Shown one piece after another: positions 1-11,149 of a DNA stretch of 64,000 nucleotides. A program made the translations under genes and the position numbers. This stretch comes from Platycnemis pennipes. Its lineage: Eukaryota > Arthropoda > Insecta > Odonata > Platycnemididae. How positions within the stretch are numbered: the stretch's first letter is position 1; each line of letters starts with the position of its first letter. The DNA lies in NCBI GenBank assembly GCA_933228895.1, contig OW121847.1:84361656-84425655 (forward strand), in the 5' to 3' direction. The notes below the pieces were generated by a model. It ran no database searches. It worked only from the letters and a program-made list of their open reading frames with translations, and had not been told where the DNA came from.

Positions 1-3000
1 TATGTTTTGAGCCGAAGATGACTCGATAATTCAGACCGCAAATGTGAACATTGCCTGTAGCTAAATACATTGAAAATGGTACACCTGGTGAACACTACTA
101 CTTCTCCCCAACTCGGAATTACTTCATTTTCGGAATAACATAGGTGCATTCCATAAAATATCTGTAATTCTAGAATACCTGTGTTTTAGAAACAATTAAT
201 TAGTTGTGTTTCTGAAACTATCGCTCAAAAATATACTTTATACATTACCCTGATAAAATTATTGAAATTCTGCATAATCTCAATCGTAGGTAATAATCTG
301 CCAGCAATTTTCTGCCATAGTGAAAGAAAGCAATATAATAATTAAAGGAAAAGAGTTATGAGTCCCTATTAGGACTTCATTCAAACTACTGCTCCGAGAA
401 TCGAATAATTCTTTTCAATCTCATGAATCTTAATCCACGGTAAAAGGTTCATTAATATCATGCAGTTTTCGTTCTTGTGTCAGCATGGTTTCGACTGCCC
501 GTCGGCTATAATTTGATTTATTTAAAATTAGTCTCATTATGAAAGCGAAAAGTATGCAAAGCAATCAATAAACCTACAGGAGTACTCTTAAAATGATTCA
601 TATAATATCCCAGTCAGTAAAACCCACAAAATATTTCTTAATATTGACTTCTGTATTTAAAAATATATTCTTGGTATGTCTTAATGCAATAATACAATAA
701 TTAAAATATAAAATTTAAAAGATCTTATTTCAACTATTTAATGGCAATAAATTGGAAAACTATGAGAGTGGGGAACATCAATGATAATACAATAGATACT
801 CAAATGCTAAAACTTTCGGTCGACTGTAGCAAAACAAATAAATCAAATTTCCCTAACTGCTCATTGGAATTCTGAGAAATAAGTTACAGAACCAGGTTGT
901 ACTGCAGGAAGGTAAAGCCGATATGATAATTTAAAACACCTATTTTCACCGGATACAACTTTCGCCATTGCAAAGCAAATAGATAAAACCAAATAATTTT
1001 CCTCGAAAAAAAAATGACTGATAATTTAAGTATTTTCATCTTACAATTAGCCATTCGTCCTAAATCTCAAATACTCGAGTGATACTTCCAGCCTATGTTG
1101 AAACTTGATTTTTTTCCTTTCACTGAGTAACACATGCTCGAGAAAACAAATGTTAACCAAATAAGGTTTCCGAGTAAATTTCGCACGGCTAAAGGAAAAT
1201 ATTCATCATAAACTTCGATCTTTACCTCTATGGGGAATTAATATGATAATACTAGGATTAGGGTCCCCAAGATACGACTTAATTCCTACCTTATTAAAAG
1301 TATTGAATCGAATTAGAGTCTAATTTTGGATAGGATATTAAAATCTATCTGTAATTTCCCATACAAAAAATGCATACTGCCATTCGCAAAAACCTCTTTC
1401 CGTTTTGAGTTTTTAGTTCACAAGTAATCAAATTTCTACTATCTCTATATTTCCATTGCTCTAGACATTGAATTTTCAATCGAGTGTCATATTTACTCCT
1501 ATGCTATTGAATGGAATCCCTCATATCGCTCGGTAGAAAGTAGGCCACAGTCTCACTAAGACTTAAGGTGAGGCACAACCCTCACAATGTATGTTTAATT
1601 TTGACTTGAAAACAACAGCCCCAAGGCAAAGTTTTCCTTTGACTGAGGCGTTCCTCGCCGTTGCCTCTTCTTCCTCCCTACTATTGTGCTCGATGTTCTG
1701 ATGAACGTCATTTCCAGATGACTCATTCGACCAATTTCACGCCCGGTAAACTCCAGGTAGGGCGATGGCGCGTCTCGCAAACCCACTAATACTCGAATTA
1801 TTATGTTTTGTCAAGCATTTGAATTTTCTTGCGTTTTATTTTTAGAGTGAAAAAATTAAACTGATGTTCATATCCATTTTATGCTACGTTTTTTACTCTT
1901 TTTAACTGTGAAAATTTTTTAGATATCAAAGAATAAACATACTCAGTTTTAGTTTTACAACTCCTTTTAGATTCTTCTCTATAGAGACAGAGAATTGACT
2001 GACGGATCTTATGAATAAAAATCCAAATGTGAAATATATGATAGGAGTCATTTTCCTCACTATATAAACTTGAAGCTCTCGAGAAAAAAATCCAGCCTTT
2101 GACTTTACTAAGTCTACCTCATGTGTAGCATCTTTAAACGAGGGTTGATTCAATATTCTGAGCCTGCACTGCAGGCAAAGAAATAAAAGAATCTTGAGTT
2201 ATCCTTAACCAAACAATCCAGAGAAAAATAAACATATGTTACAATAATAGGCGTTACAGCAAATATTTTTTCCTCTCTCGCCAGAAAAGGTGAGAAGTCG
2301 ATTTTCCTATCTCGTCCATCGAATTTTTGCCGCTAAGTGGCGTGATTTATTCCTCCAACAAATCTCTAATTCCATCAACTAGCTCCTCCACCCACTTCCG
2401 TGGTGGAAAATTATGGGCGGAGTATTAGTCATTATATCCGGAAAATAACTCACGAGAAGTAAAGCTGACGGACGCCAAACTCGATATTTCATCTCACCAC
2501 AAGACGAGCAATATATCTTTTCTCTCGGTCAACAATTTAGATTTCCCAGCACCCACACAAATACAGAGGAGAAAATACGCATAAATGAAAATGAAACAAG
2601 AAGAGCTATCCGTCATTTCATCTGGGTTCATCGCCAATAGGAAAACGATACCACAGAGCAACCATACTTCACCTCTTACGAAACTTTCTCGTCGCGGATT
2701 TGGAGGAGAGGAGGAAAAGGGAGGAAAGTACGTCAGGACCAGGACATTGATTACCTCAAGTCGTTTCAATCTTCCTTTCAAGCAGAGGTGTGAGCCTTTT
2801 TTTTTAATCCGTTTGGCCTGCTTGATTTCAAATTTCGCCCACCAGGAAGAAGCGGTGGCCAGGCACATTTTCAGCCATCTCACCACGTCAAACAAAAGCA
2901 AAAGTGCACTTCCTCGATTTCCTGCTAACTCTCATATTCTCAAAACATCCATATATGCACCCGCGATCGAGAGTATCACCTTTCGGAACCTTTTTACGCA

Positions 3001-3780
3001 AGCATGCAGTCAGCAATGGGAACGATCCCAAAAATCGTCCGAACTGTTTTCTTGTGGATTAACTGGCGCCGCTGAGTTTTCTCAGAGAAGCCGCAGGAGG
3101 ATCGGCGATACGATTACTCAAAGGGAAAAACAAAGACAAACTCAAATAATCATGGATAACACTACGCAATCACTAGTTTCAACACCAGGAAAGCATACAC
3201 TTGTTGGAGAGTTACCAAATAACAATGCCCACTACCTTTGACGCGTTCACCAAGTATTCCATAAATTAGCTAAGGGCTATAAAATGTACTCACCTTCAAT
3301 TCATCATTATGCCAGTTGAAAAAAAATATATCTCAGTGCGTAGATTATTAGTAAATAGAAATAAGAAAACGAAGGGGAGTCAAACGTTCTACTAGCTCAT
3401 CTTGGTTCACCTTAGATGTAGAGAATTACAATTAAGGTGAAAATGGAAGGATCAAAATCTTGGATAAAATTTAATGAATAGGAATACAAACGGAATTCGA
3501 GGCAATAAAAATTTAAACGAGCAGCATCATTACATTATTGAATTCGGAAAGGAAAAGTGAAGGGGCCGACCATGGGTTTGAATACATTTTTGGGCATAGA
3601 TGTGGTGCTATCCTTAGCAGGGCTATTCTGTAAAAGACAACGCTAGAACTATTAAAATGACATAGAGCGTTATTTCGGCGATATGTTATTCTATCCCGAT
3701 TCTAATAAACACAAAATTCCATGGCCGAACCTCACTGATTAAATCAATTTTCCCCAACCTTTACTCCTGACTGAAGCCCA
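1..3780. other. AT-rich stretch without a recognisable gene
   Basis: No domain, splice-bounded exon or RNA gene is recognised. The longest open frame (+ strand, 2585-3241, 218 codons) has low-complexity, non-conserved-looking content and no initiation or splice context that supports it. The only structure seen is a member of a diverged repeat pair at 460-666, listed separately. Confidence 0.6.
460..666 (+). repeat. Diverged interspersed repeat, copy 1 (partner at 7100-7259)
   Basis: It shares several blocks in the same order with 7100-7259: ATGCAGTTTTCGTT, TCGACTGC, AATCAATAA..CTAC, and TTAATATTGACTTCTG.ATTTAAAAA. This copy has about 40 extra bases in the middle. No coding potential or terminal repeats are visible, so the class is unknown. 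It is probably an old MITE, SINE or UTR fragment. Confidence 0.55.
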
Positions 3781-3799
3781 TCCCACATCTCTCTCCATT

Positions 3800-5520
3800 T
3801 CCTTCGAGTACATATTAAAATTCGCTGTGATAACGGACAGCTTTGTCTAACCCCCTCTCTATTACCGCCCAATCCGATTCTCTATCAGCTACTCTCACTT
3901 GCGCCTTCTGTTCACTGCTTAAATTCCGGATCAGTCTCTCTTTTCCGTCTACTGCTATCTTTCGCAATATTTCTATTAACTTTTCCCACCTCACTCTATC
4001 GGGCTCTTTTTTTAATATTCTCATCACTGAAATCACATCCCGAGTAGCCCTCCCCTCGCTAAAATGGTCCTCACCAAGACATTCATTTGCTCTCTTTTCC
4101 ATCCTTCTGTTGATGATTTTAAGCACGGCCTTTCGCCCAATGAGAAATCAAACTTATCTTTCTGCATTGTTCGCATTCCTTTGTTTAGCTCTTTTCCGGT
4201 ATAGGTGTCAGTACGGGATTTACAATACCCTCCGGGCAATCTCCATCCTCGCAGGGGCGGACCCAGACGTCAAGTTTGGGGGAGGAGGGGCGGTCACTAG
4301 TGTTGTCCTCCTTACCCTCATCCCTCCAATCTCTTCCACTGCTTCCTAGGCTCTTAAGTAGTTCAACTGGGAGTTATCAATCCCCGCCGCTTTAACCCGT
4401 CTTCACTCTCACAATGCCTTCCTTTTCTCACTATTCAGTATTCCTAGTCCAAGATCTTCTATCCTTATCTACGTCCTTTTCTTCTTCTTTGTCCAAGCTC
4501 CTGGGCCTATTTTTATTATCTTCGTTGTTTCACGTATTCCTTCCACCATTGTAAATAGGCATAGTTGTGCTAGGATATCGTACTCCCGTGGTGAGTGCGC
4601 ATGGTCAATTCAATACTTGCCCCAGTCAGCAAGTAAACCTGAACGACACCTAAAGCCGTCGGTACCGCTTTGATTTCGATTACCAATCGATACTTCTTCT
4701 TCCAATTGTTTTCTCATTTTCTCTTCTGGCTCCATAGCTACATTTTCCATTCTATTCTTGATATCCAGTACCATTTTCCAATTCTTGATGCCCAACAGCA
4801 TTATAAATTTGGATACCTATTTCTCTATTCTCCCATTTCTCTATCCGCATGTTTCCCCTCCTCTCTGTAGCTTCTCCACCTCATCACATCGATGATTCTA
4901 CTACTTTTCTCTCTCTCTACTTGTTTCTATCTCATGATTATTGCTTATTTCCTTATATCGTCTTCTGCCTGGCTCTGTGTTTACATTTTTTCATCTCCCT
5001 CTTTCCAAAATTTTTCATTATTTCTCACATTGCACCTTGTTTCTCGATCCTTCTAGTGTCTACTTTCCCAACTATTTTCTCAGCGGCTCTTCTCATCGCT
5101 TATCTTTATCGTTTCCCACCCTTCATCTACTATTCCTCTACACCTAACATTTCCTTATATTTCCTCCGCTTCGTTCCAATCAGGGACATCGCGTCCAACT
5201 AATTTTTTCTCCTTACTGTTTTTAATCTTTTTAACGTAACCTCACATTTCATCTTCAAGAAGTTATCTGCACCTGAGAATCTATGTGAGCTCTTCACGTT
5301 ATTCCTAAATCGTTGCCTAACCATGATGTAATTCTAGTAGGTATCTCCCGCTGCACCTCGGCATTTTCCAAGTACCTACGCCAGGGATGGTTTTTAAACC
5401 ATGTGCTTATGATCAGTAAATTATTCCTCCCACAGAACCTCACCGCATTCTTGCCGTGGTAATTCCTTACACTCAGTCCATACTCCCCTACTTTACTTCC
5501 GTCCCTCCCTTCCCCCACTA
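3800..5520 (-). mobile_element. Decayed RTE-like LINE (endonuclease and reverse transcriptase pieces)
   Basis: This is a broken non-LTR retrotransposon reading on the minus strand. The 5' part (5518-5294) resembles the end of an APE-type endonuclease, with VGEYGLSVRN, FCGRNNLLIISTWFKNHPWR and a following Arg-Tyr, as in RTE-clade LINEs. The 3' part (about 4240-3815) resembles reverse transcriptase motifs 1-2: ISLISH, KIINRRMEKR, LGEDHFS, TRDVISVMRI, WEKLIEILRKI and VRVADRESD. Frameshifts and stops separate the pieces, the link between them (4400-5290) is poorly preserved, and no catalytic YADD box is seen. Assignment to RTE is from remembered family patterns; decay is directly visible. Confidence 0.6.
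4618..4690 (-). repeat. 70-bp repeat shared with 5812-5880
   Basis: The segment reads almost identically to 5812-5880 (CAAGTAMACCTGAACGACA, then ACCGCTTTGATTT). On the minus strand it encodes SGTDGFRCRSGLLADWGKY-like residues, a phrase found in LINE ORFs. The two copies are therefore likely pieces of one retroelement family, duplicated or rearranged. Confidence 0.5.
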
Positions 5521-5601
5521 CAGCATTCCCAATCTCCCATTACTACGCTAGTCTTCCTACGTTTAACTATCTAGATTTTCTCTTCCAGATGATCATATAC
5601 A

Positions 5602-5800
5602 CATCTACATCTACGCGATAACCTGCAAGCCACCGCGAGGGTGTGTGGCAGGGGGTGAATATCACCAAGCATGCACTATTGACATGCAAACTAGTTACTA
5701 AATGGAAACATGCTACATAATAGGGTCTCATGCAACTAGATTAGATTGTTAGTATCTACATAGTAATTAAGGGATACTGTACATAGGTACATTGTCTTAT
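5602..5800 (-). mobile_element. LINE family A 3' tail, 5'-truncated copy
   Basis: Begins with CATCTACATCTACGCGATA and the conserved CTGCAAGCCACCGCGAGGG / TGTGTGGCAGGGGGTGA box, then ATATCACCAAGCATGCACTA. This is the reverse complement of the 3' end of the LINE that carries a reverse transcriptase at 21029-22693. Only the 3' UTR is present, as expected from aborted target-primed reverse transcription. Confidence 0.75.
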
Positions 5801-5811
5801 TTATGTCCCAC

Positions 5812-5880
5812 AGTCGGCAAGTACACCTGAACGACAACTAAAGTCGTCAGCACCGCTTTGATTTTGATCACCAATATTAT
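5812..5880 (-). repeat. 70-bp repeat, second copy (partner 4618-4690)
   Basis: See the partner copy. It lies directly beyond the LINE A tail, so the tail may have inserted into an older element of the 3.8-5.5 kb family. Confidence 0.45.
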
Positions 5881-5939
5881 ATAGCTCACCTGCTCCATAT
5901 TAGCTCATATTTTCCCTGATGCTGCATTCAATAGTAATG

Positions 5940-6390
5940 CTACTCTACGCTGACTCTCCCCCGTCCACTACTGCCGGGCAGGACCCCCCGCCCCCTCATT
6001 CGGGACTTGCCCCTGTAGTTACCAGGATTCAAATCTCTATTGCTATAGATCCTTATTCAAGTCCATTGTGTTCTCGGGAGGGTTTAATTGAGGTGGTTTC
6101 CCGCTGCCTACCTCAATAGTGTGTTCAGCGTGACACCATCACTTGAAAGGCCGCCCCTCTGGGACCACACACCTTCTCATAGCCGCCTCACTAAGGAACA
6201 CACACTGCGATCACTGTACGTGGACTACCTTTCGTCAGGCCCCTCCCATTCGACCTAACTGGCATGGGTGACCCCCACAAAGGAGCAACATTCATGGCAC
6301 GCGCCCGTGCCTCTCTAGGGGTCACGAGAACACGCAAGCCCGAATCCCACCACGACAAGGCATAGTTCGTGAGGAGGGCATTATTCAAAT
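5940..6390. other. GC-richer block, probable old repeat
   Basis: Markedly higher GC than the flanks, with sharp edges near 5940 and 6390. The short open frames on both strands have no recognisable domain. Composition and edges suggest an inserted, diverged transposon fragment, but I cannot name it. Confidence 0.3.
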
Positions 6391-7680
6391 TTCAAGTAAA
6401 CACTACAGGACTCTGACAAACATTTATTTGATTTTGTTTTCATGCAATAGTTCACAAATTAAAAAAATATACCCTACTCAACATTTAATTATTAATATTT
6501 CAAATGCCATGTTTTTAAATCTGATTGTGTAAACAACGTAAACAAATAAATTATGCATTATGATGGGTTTCAGTGTATTTTTATTTGAAACTATTAGAGT
6601 ACTACAGAATACTCAATCACAATACAATGTAATATGGTATGAATCTTCTAGAGCACATTGCAGCAATTTCCCGCACCGAATTTTGAGTTCGAATCCTAGC
6701 AGCAAAAATATTCTCAGTGATATTCAATTCATGACTTGTGCAGAGGGTTCGGTTTGAACTCAGGCTGGTATCAAGTCTGAAATTATGGGCACCTAACATC
6801 CAGAGCCTAATTCGTAGCACATCTACACTGCGGAATCACATTATGAACTAATCTCCAACCAAGTGAAATGTCAGGCATACTTTCGAAAATGTTTGCATAA
6901 CATATTTCTATACTATTTTTCCTCCACTAGCCTCTTCTTAATCATCATTATTTATTATTATGACTAAAATTTTACGACTTCACTGATTGGCATCTCCCGG
7001 GAAACTACATTTGCCTAAATACTAAATCATGACAGCTGCCATAAAAAGCATGGCATATAAATTTAGGTCGAAAAGATTTTATGCCAGATTCTATGTTGCA
7101 TGCAGTTTTCGTTAATTTATCTGTATGAATCGACTGCTGGTAAGTTCAAATAATCAATAAGTCTACTAGAGTGTTCTGGAAATTATTTATATCATCGCGG
7201 AATCAATAAACTCCACAACAACTAATTCTTTAATATTGACTTCTGCATTTAAAAAACAAGTTAAAAAAAACTAAATTCGTAAGGATTATAAGCCCAAATC
7301 AATTGAATTCCAAGTTATTCGAATGCGAAAACAATTTAGAAGGTCGTGAAGCTGAATAGATTTGTCTGCTACCGAATTGCTGCGTCGCAATCTAATAGGA
7401 TCACGAAAACATGCAGCCACGCCCATACCTCCCCTCCTTGAACATGCATCTACAGACACGATTATGAAGCAATCACTACCATCTGTGATACCCTTCTAGT
7501 TTAAATTTCGACTGAACCCAGGTCCGCACCGAGGGTATATTGCAAGCCATTTGTCAGGAGCGATAATATTTATCCGAAAAACGCGATACAGAAAATAATT
7601 CCGTCAAAACGGCGTCTCTAACGCAACGCACTCACTCGCAGAATCGGTCTAACAATCGTTCATGTTACCTTCCAGCGCAA
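6391..7680. other. AT-rich intergenic stretch
   Basis: No gene is seen. It contains the second copy of the diverged repeat (7100-7259). A GAGTTCGAATCC string near 6688 resembles a tRNA B box, but no matching A box or cloverleaf surrounds it. Confidence 0.5.
7100..7259 (+). repeat. Diverged interspersed repeat, copy 2 (partner at 460-666)
   Basis: Shorter copy of the pair, lacking the roughly 40-base middle block. Same orientation, 6.6 kb away. Confidence 0.55.
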
Positions 7681-7689
7681 TCATAATCC

Positions 7690-8190
7690 GTAGAATCAAA
7701 AACGCTCACGATCGAGCCAAAAGAGGGCAAGAGCCCGCCGACATTACCACCGGACTGGGAGACCACTCAATCACGTCGCCATTTCCACCGGGCCGGATTG
7801 ATCATCCGTCGGCCTGAAAAGGAACAAATGGGCTCCAGAACGGCTGGGAAGGGGGCGAAAAGAAGAGATTCCGAATGAAGGAGTGATATTGGGCGTTGAG
7901 AGAGAGAGAGGGAGAGAGAAAAGGAAGTGAGGAGAGCGAAAGAGGAGGGAGATGGAAGGGAAATGGAAGCCAGAGATAAGGTGGAGAGAGAGAGAGACAG
8001 GATATATAGGCGGAGGCACCGAAGTCGGGCGACGCGGGGTGGGGTTGCCGGTAGCAGCTGTTGCTTGGCAACCGTCGCGATGGGGTGGCAGTGGAAGCGT
8101 GCTTGCCCGGCGCCTCCCCTAGAATGCCGCCCGCCCTCGTGCGTGGGCTTGCTTCCTTTCATGCCGTTCTTCCTTCCCTGCTCGGCTCAC
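7690..8190. promoter_or_regulatory. GC-rich, GAGA-rich promoter-like block
   Basis: A roughly 500-bp CpG-richer block in AT-rich surroundings. It contains runs of GAGAGAGAG (about 7899-7918 and 7984-7996), which match GAGA-factor-type sites, and a GTTGCTTGGCAAC inverted repeat. Open frames across it on both strands look like compositional artefacts (Arg/Glu-rich on one strand, Ser/Leu-rich on the other). It could be a promoter or 5' exon of a gene outside the window, or a purine-rich repeat. Confidence 0.3.
8060..8072 (+). promoter_or_regulatory. X-box-like RFX site
   Basis: GTTGCTTGGCAAC fits the RFX X-box pattern RYYNYY-N(1-3)-RRNRAC with a one-base spacer. RFX factors control ciliary genes in animals. 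No ciliary gene is visible next to it, so function is only inferred. Confidence 0.3.
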
Positions 8191-8379
8191 TCAGCGTGGT
8201 CAGGCTCCAACACGGAATTGTTTCCCCGATCCCAATCAGGTGTTGGTGCTACTGCGAAATGCGACACGACATTTTATCGAGAGGAATATATTTTAACTGC
8301 TAATGCATCAAGGAACTCCAACCAGCGAGCAAAGCTCACATTTCCTACAAGCTCAAGGAAATGAGATAAGCAAAAACAG

Positions 8380-10830
8380 CAAGTGTCCAATAACCACGAG
8401 GTGATCCGATTTTTCTAGTTTCTATTTAAATAGTTTTAAAAGCACTAGACTCTAGCTCAAAGAGGTCCACCTCGCATCAAGGTGAAGCAAGTCGCGACTA
8501 AATGTGCATAATTTTTTATAGCTGCGCGGTGGGGTAATAACGTATAACTTTCTTCTCTTGATAGTATCGAATCCGATCGAACACACACGGCTATATTCCG
8601 TCCTTAAATGCATCAAATTCTGGGAAATGCTTGGGTATGCCGATTCAAATCAACCGTGAAATAAGCTTGGAGGCAGAGGTTATCGATTAAGTTCAGAATG
8701 GTTTTAGCGCGATGCCAGATGCGGCTAAAGCAACACTGATGGACTAAAAGGCAAAAAAAAATATTCACATTAAAATGCCGTTCTTATCCAGGTTCTACAG
8801 CCAGAAAGGGGTATCTTTTCATTTAACTCTGTATATATACCTGAAATGTATTGGAAGAGTGCTCTAAGCTGTATTCCGTTGGTTGAATGTGGAAAGTAAA
8901 CGTAGGAATCGCTGGCGCTTTCTCTAACAGCGGCCAATTACGATTTACTCATTATATATGAACTCTTCCTTAGCTATCGCCTATCTTCAAAGGCACAAAT
9001 GATCTCCATTCCTGACAATATGTAAATAATTTTGAAGAAGTTTTCAAAGTATTTTTAAATATCACGAATGCCTTGGAGTGAAATTTATCCAATCAAACTT
9101 AAGTGCCTAAGTTTAAATAAAAGTTAACGGAAATGATCAAAAGTGAAAATGGGCTACTGCTGTTAGCTTTTTAAAGTAAGCGATAAAGATTATAAGCACG
9201 ATCGAGAGAGAAATTTGTAATGGAGTCAAGATGAAGAGGGTAAAAATGGAGACTGGATATGAGCAGGAAAGAATATTCTTCAAATACGAGCTTGCAACTT
9301 TGATACAAAAACTTTCCCAATCCCATCTAAAACAAATTGTTGAATTTAATTGCTTCGACATTCACGCAGGACCACCAAGCAATAACGTTCTCTTAACAAT
9401 AACGAAACATGATAATACAAAGAGACCATTTAAACATACCGGTACCCAAAGAGGGAGAATCAACAAGGTGAAACTTGAAGGGATGAGCAGTTGAAGAAAA
9501 TACCATAACAGTAGGAGGAGTAATGTTTTTTGCTATAAATTGCTATACTTAAAATTTTGTTTAACTTTCCAATAACAAAAATTGATAAACTGCTACGAGG
9601 TACAAGGGAGCTATTATGGGGAAAAAAGGTAGAAAAGACGATGCCACCACAATGAGGCATCAACTCGCGGCTGATGAATATTATTGTTACAGTGAATCGA
9701 GCTAAGGAAGTGGTTCACTTCAGTAACCAACCAACTTTTAGTAGTAAGAGTAGTACTTTTAGTACTGTAATGCACAACGCAACAACTGTAATGCAATTTC
9801 CAAAAATGAATGCGTATAACCTTGGTAGAATATGGTAAATGAAAATAGTCACATGAAGGAGTCACGAGTCATGATATTAGGTGATAAAAGGGATCCTGGG
9901 CAAAACAATTTTACTCGAGGGTTTCGTTGACACCCCAGATCCCATTGCACTTTTTGAGTAGTAGATGCGGTCCATCACAGCGCTCTAGAACAAGGGAGGT
10001 AGGAGTTAGGACGCCCTGGACACCACAACTTCCTCATAGTTTGAATGCAGGGCATATAAACAATCCATTAATTCGATCCCTCTTTCCAGTACCAGCTCAA
10101 CAATACACGCAATTACAGTGCTTTTTTTTTACCGACAACGAAAGCAGTATTTTCCAGACAGCCATCGATGCATCAAACCATCGCCCGGCCCTCCTTACCA
10201 ATAACCTCCGTCTTACCTATACCCACTCCCGTGATTCCACTGTCAATTCCTCGCATTACTTCCAATCCATGCCCTTTAAGCGCACCTCCATACCCTTCCA
10301 TGCAGCTCCTTTCAGGGACTAGATCCATGTTATATTTCTCTTGATCCGGTTACATGAGGTTCCAAGAACCTCACTACAATCCTCAATGTCAGTCTCGAAT
10401 CCATCTTCCCCACACAACCTTCCGCCCAGACCCCATGCGTCTACCAGCACCAATCTTACCCTATATCCACTACCGATCGCTGCCGACAAGTCAAGTGTGC
10501 AGGGACCCGGGGACCTTCTCTTGGGAGGCTCGCACACACACTCAATAGGGACAATGTAACCCCTGACGACGCTGGTGACGAATCCGATCCACTTTCTCCG
10601 TCGTGATCGGTGATTCCATGCAGATGATGCCGGAGAGGGGAGGCTTTGTTTCTACAATCCGTCAATCCACCATTGTGGCTTTGCCGGTGATATCGGAAAA
10701 TTTAGGCATGCAGTCCACATATTACAAAGAAATTTGATGATCCATTACTAAAGCGATGATCAGAGGGATAATAAGCGATAATAAGAGATGATCATGTATT
10801 TTGAACTCTCAACCCATGACACCGAAGAGA
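8380..10830. other. Intergenic stretch without a recognisable gene
   Basis: Mixed AT-rich sequence with a somewhat GC-richer part at about 9930-10680. That part has open frames on both strands (for example 9927-10322, 131 codons) with no known domain. No splice-bounded exon is recognised. Confidence 0.45.
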
Positions 10831-10864
10831 GAGAAATTTACGGGATACGTTGTACGATATTTAC

Positions 10865-11010
10865 GTCACATTCTTTACAACAGCTAGTAACAAAACCGAC
10901 CAGGGGAAAAACATTCTAGACTTATTAGCAACAAATATACCCGAAAGAGTTCTAAATACAGTTACAGACACAGGAATTAGTGATCATAAAATAGTGCATG
11001 CGACTTAATT
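10865..11010 (+). mobile_element. LINE endonuclease fragment
   Basis: The + frame from 10875 reads LQQLVTKPTRGKNILDLL, then an ATNIPERV segment, then TDTGISDHKIVHAT and a stop near 11009. This matches the C-terminal part of an APE-type endonuclease of Jockey/CR1-like LINEs: the QLVT.PTRG.NILDL block and the catalytic SDH motif. It is an isolated fragment; the downstream sequence to about 11130 is out of frame. It could belong to LINE family A or B of this window. Confidence 0.7.
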
Positions 11011-11149
11011 CAATTTCACATCCGAACGCTTCAGAGACCCTGCCTAAAAATAATCGTTCCATTATTATACTACACCATGAAAGGTAACAGAAGTTTTGAA
11101 GTTCTTATATCAAATAAAGATGATGAGTCTCCAGTATAATTGCATTAAC

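Noticed and set aside
2585..3241. 218-codon + strand ORF
   Set aside because: Composition is unremarkable, there is no domain or splice context, and the minus strand is open over part of the same stretch.
4849..5202. 117-codon + strand hydrophobic ORF
   Set aside because: It overlaps the minus-strand LINE region and reflects C/T-rich antisense of a Lys/Arg/Glu-rich stretch.
6640..6720. GAGTTCGAATCC resembling a tRNA B box
   Set aside because: No A box at the right distance and no cloverleaf; probably chance or an old SINE scrap.
7927..8364. 145-codon ORF rich in Arg/Glu
   Set aside because: The first third is a translation of GA-rich simple sequence; the rest has no domain. The block is more likely regulatory or repeat.
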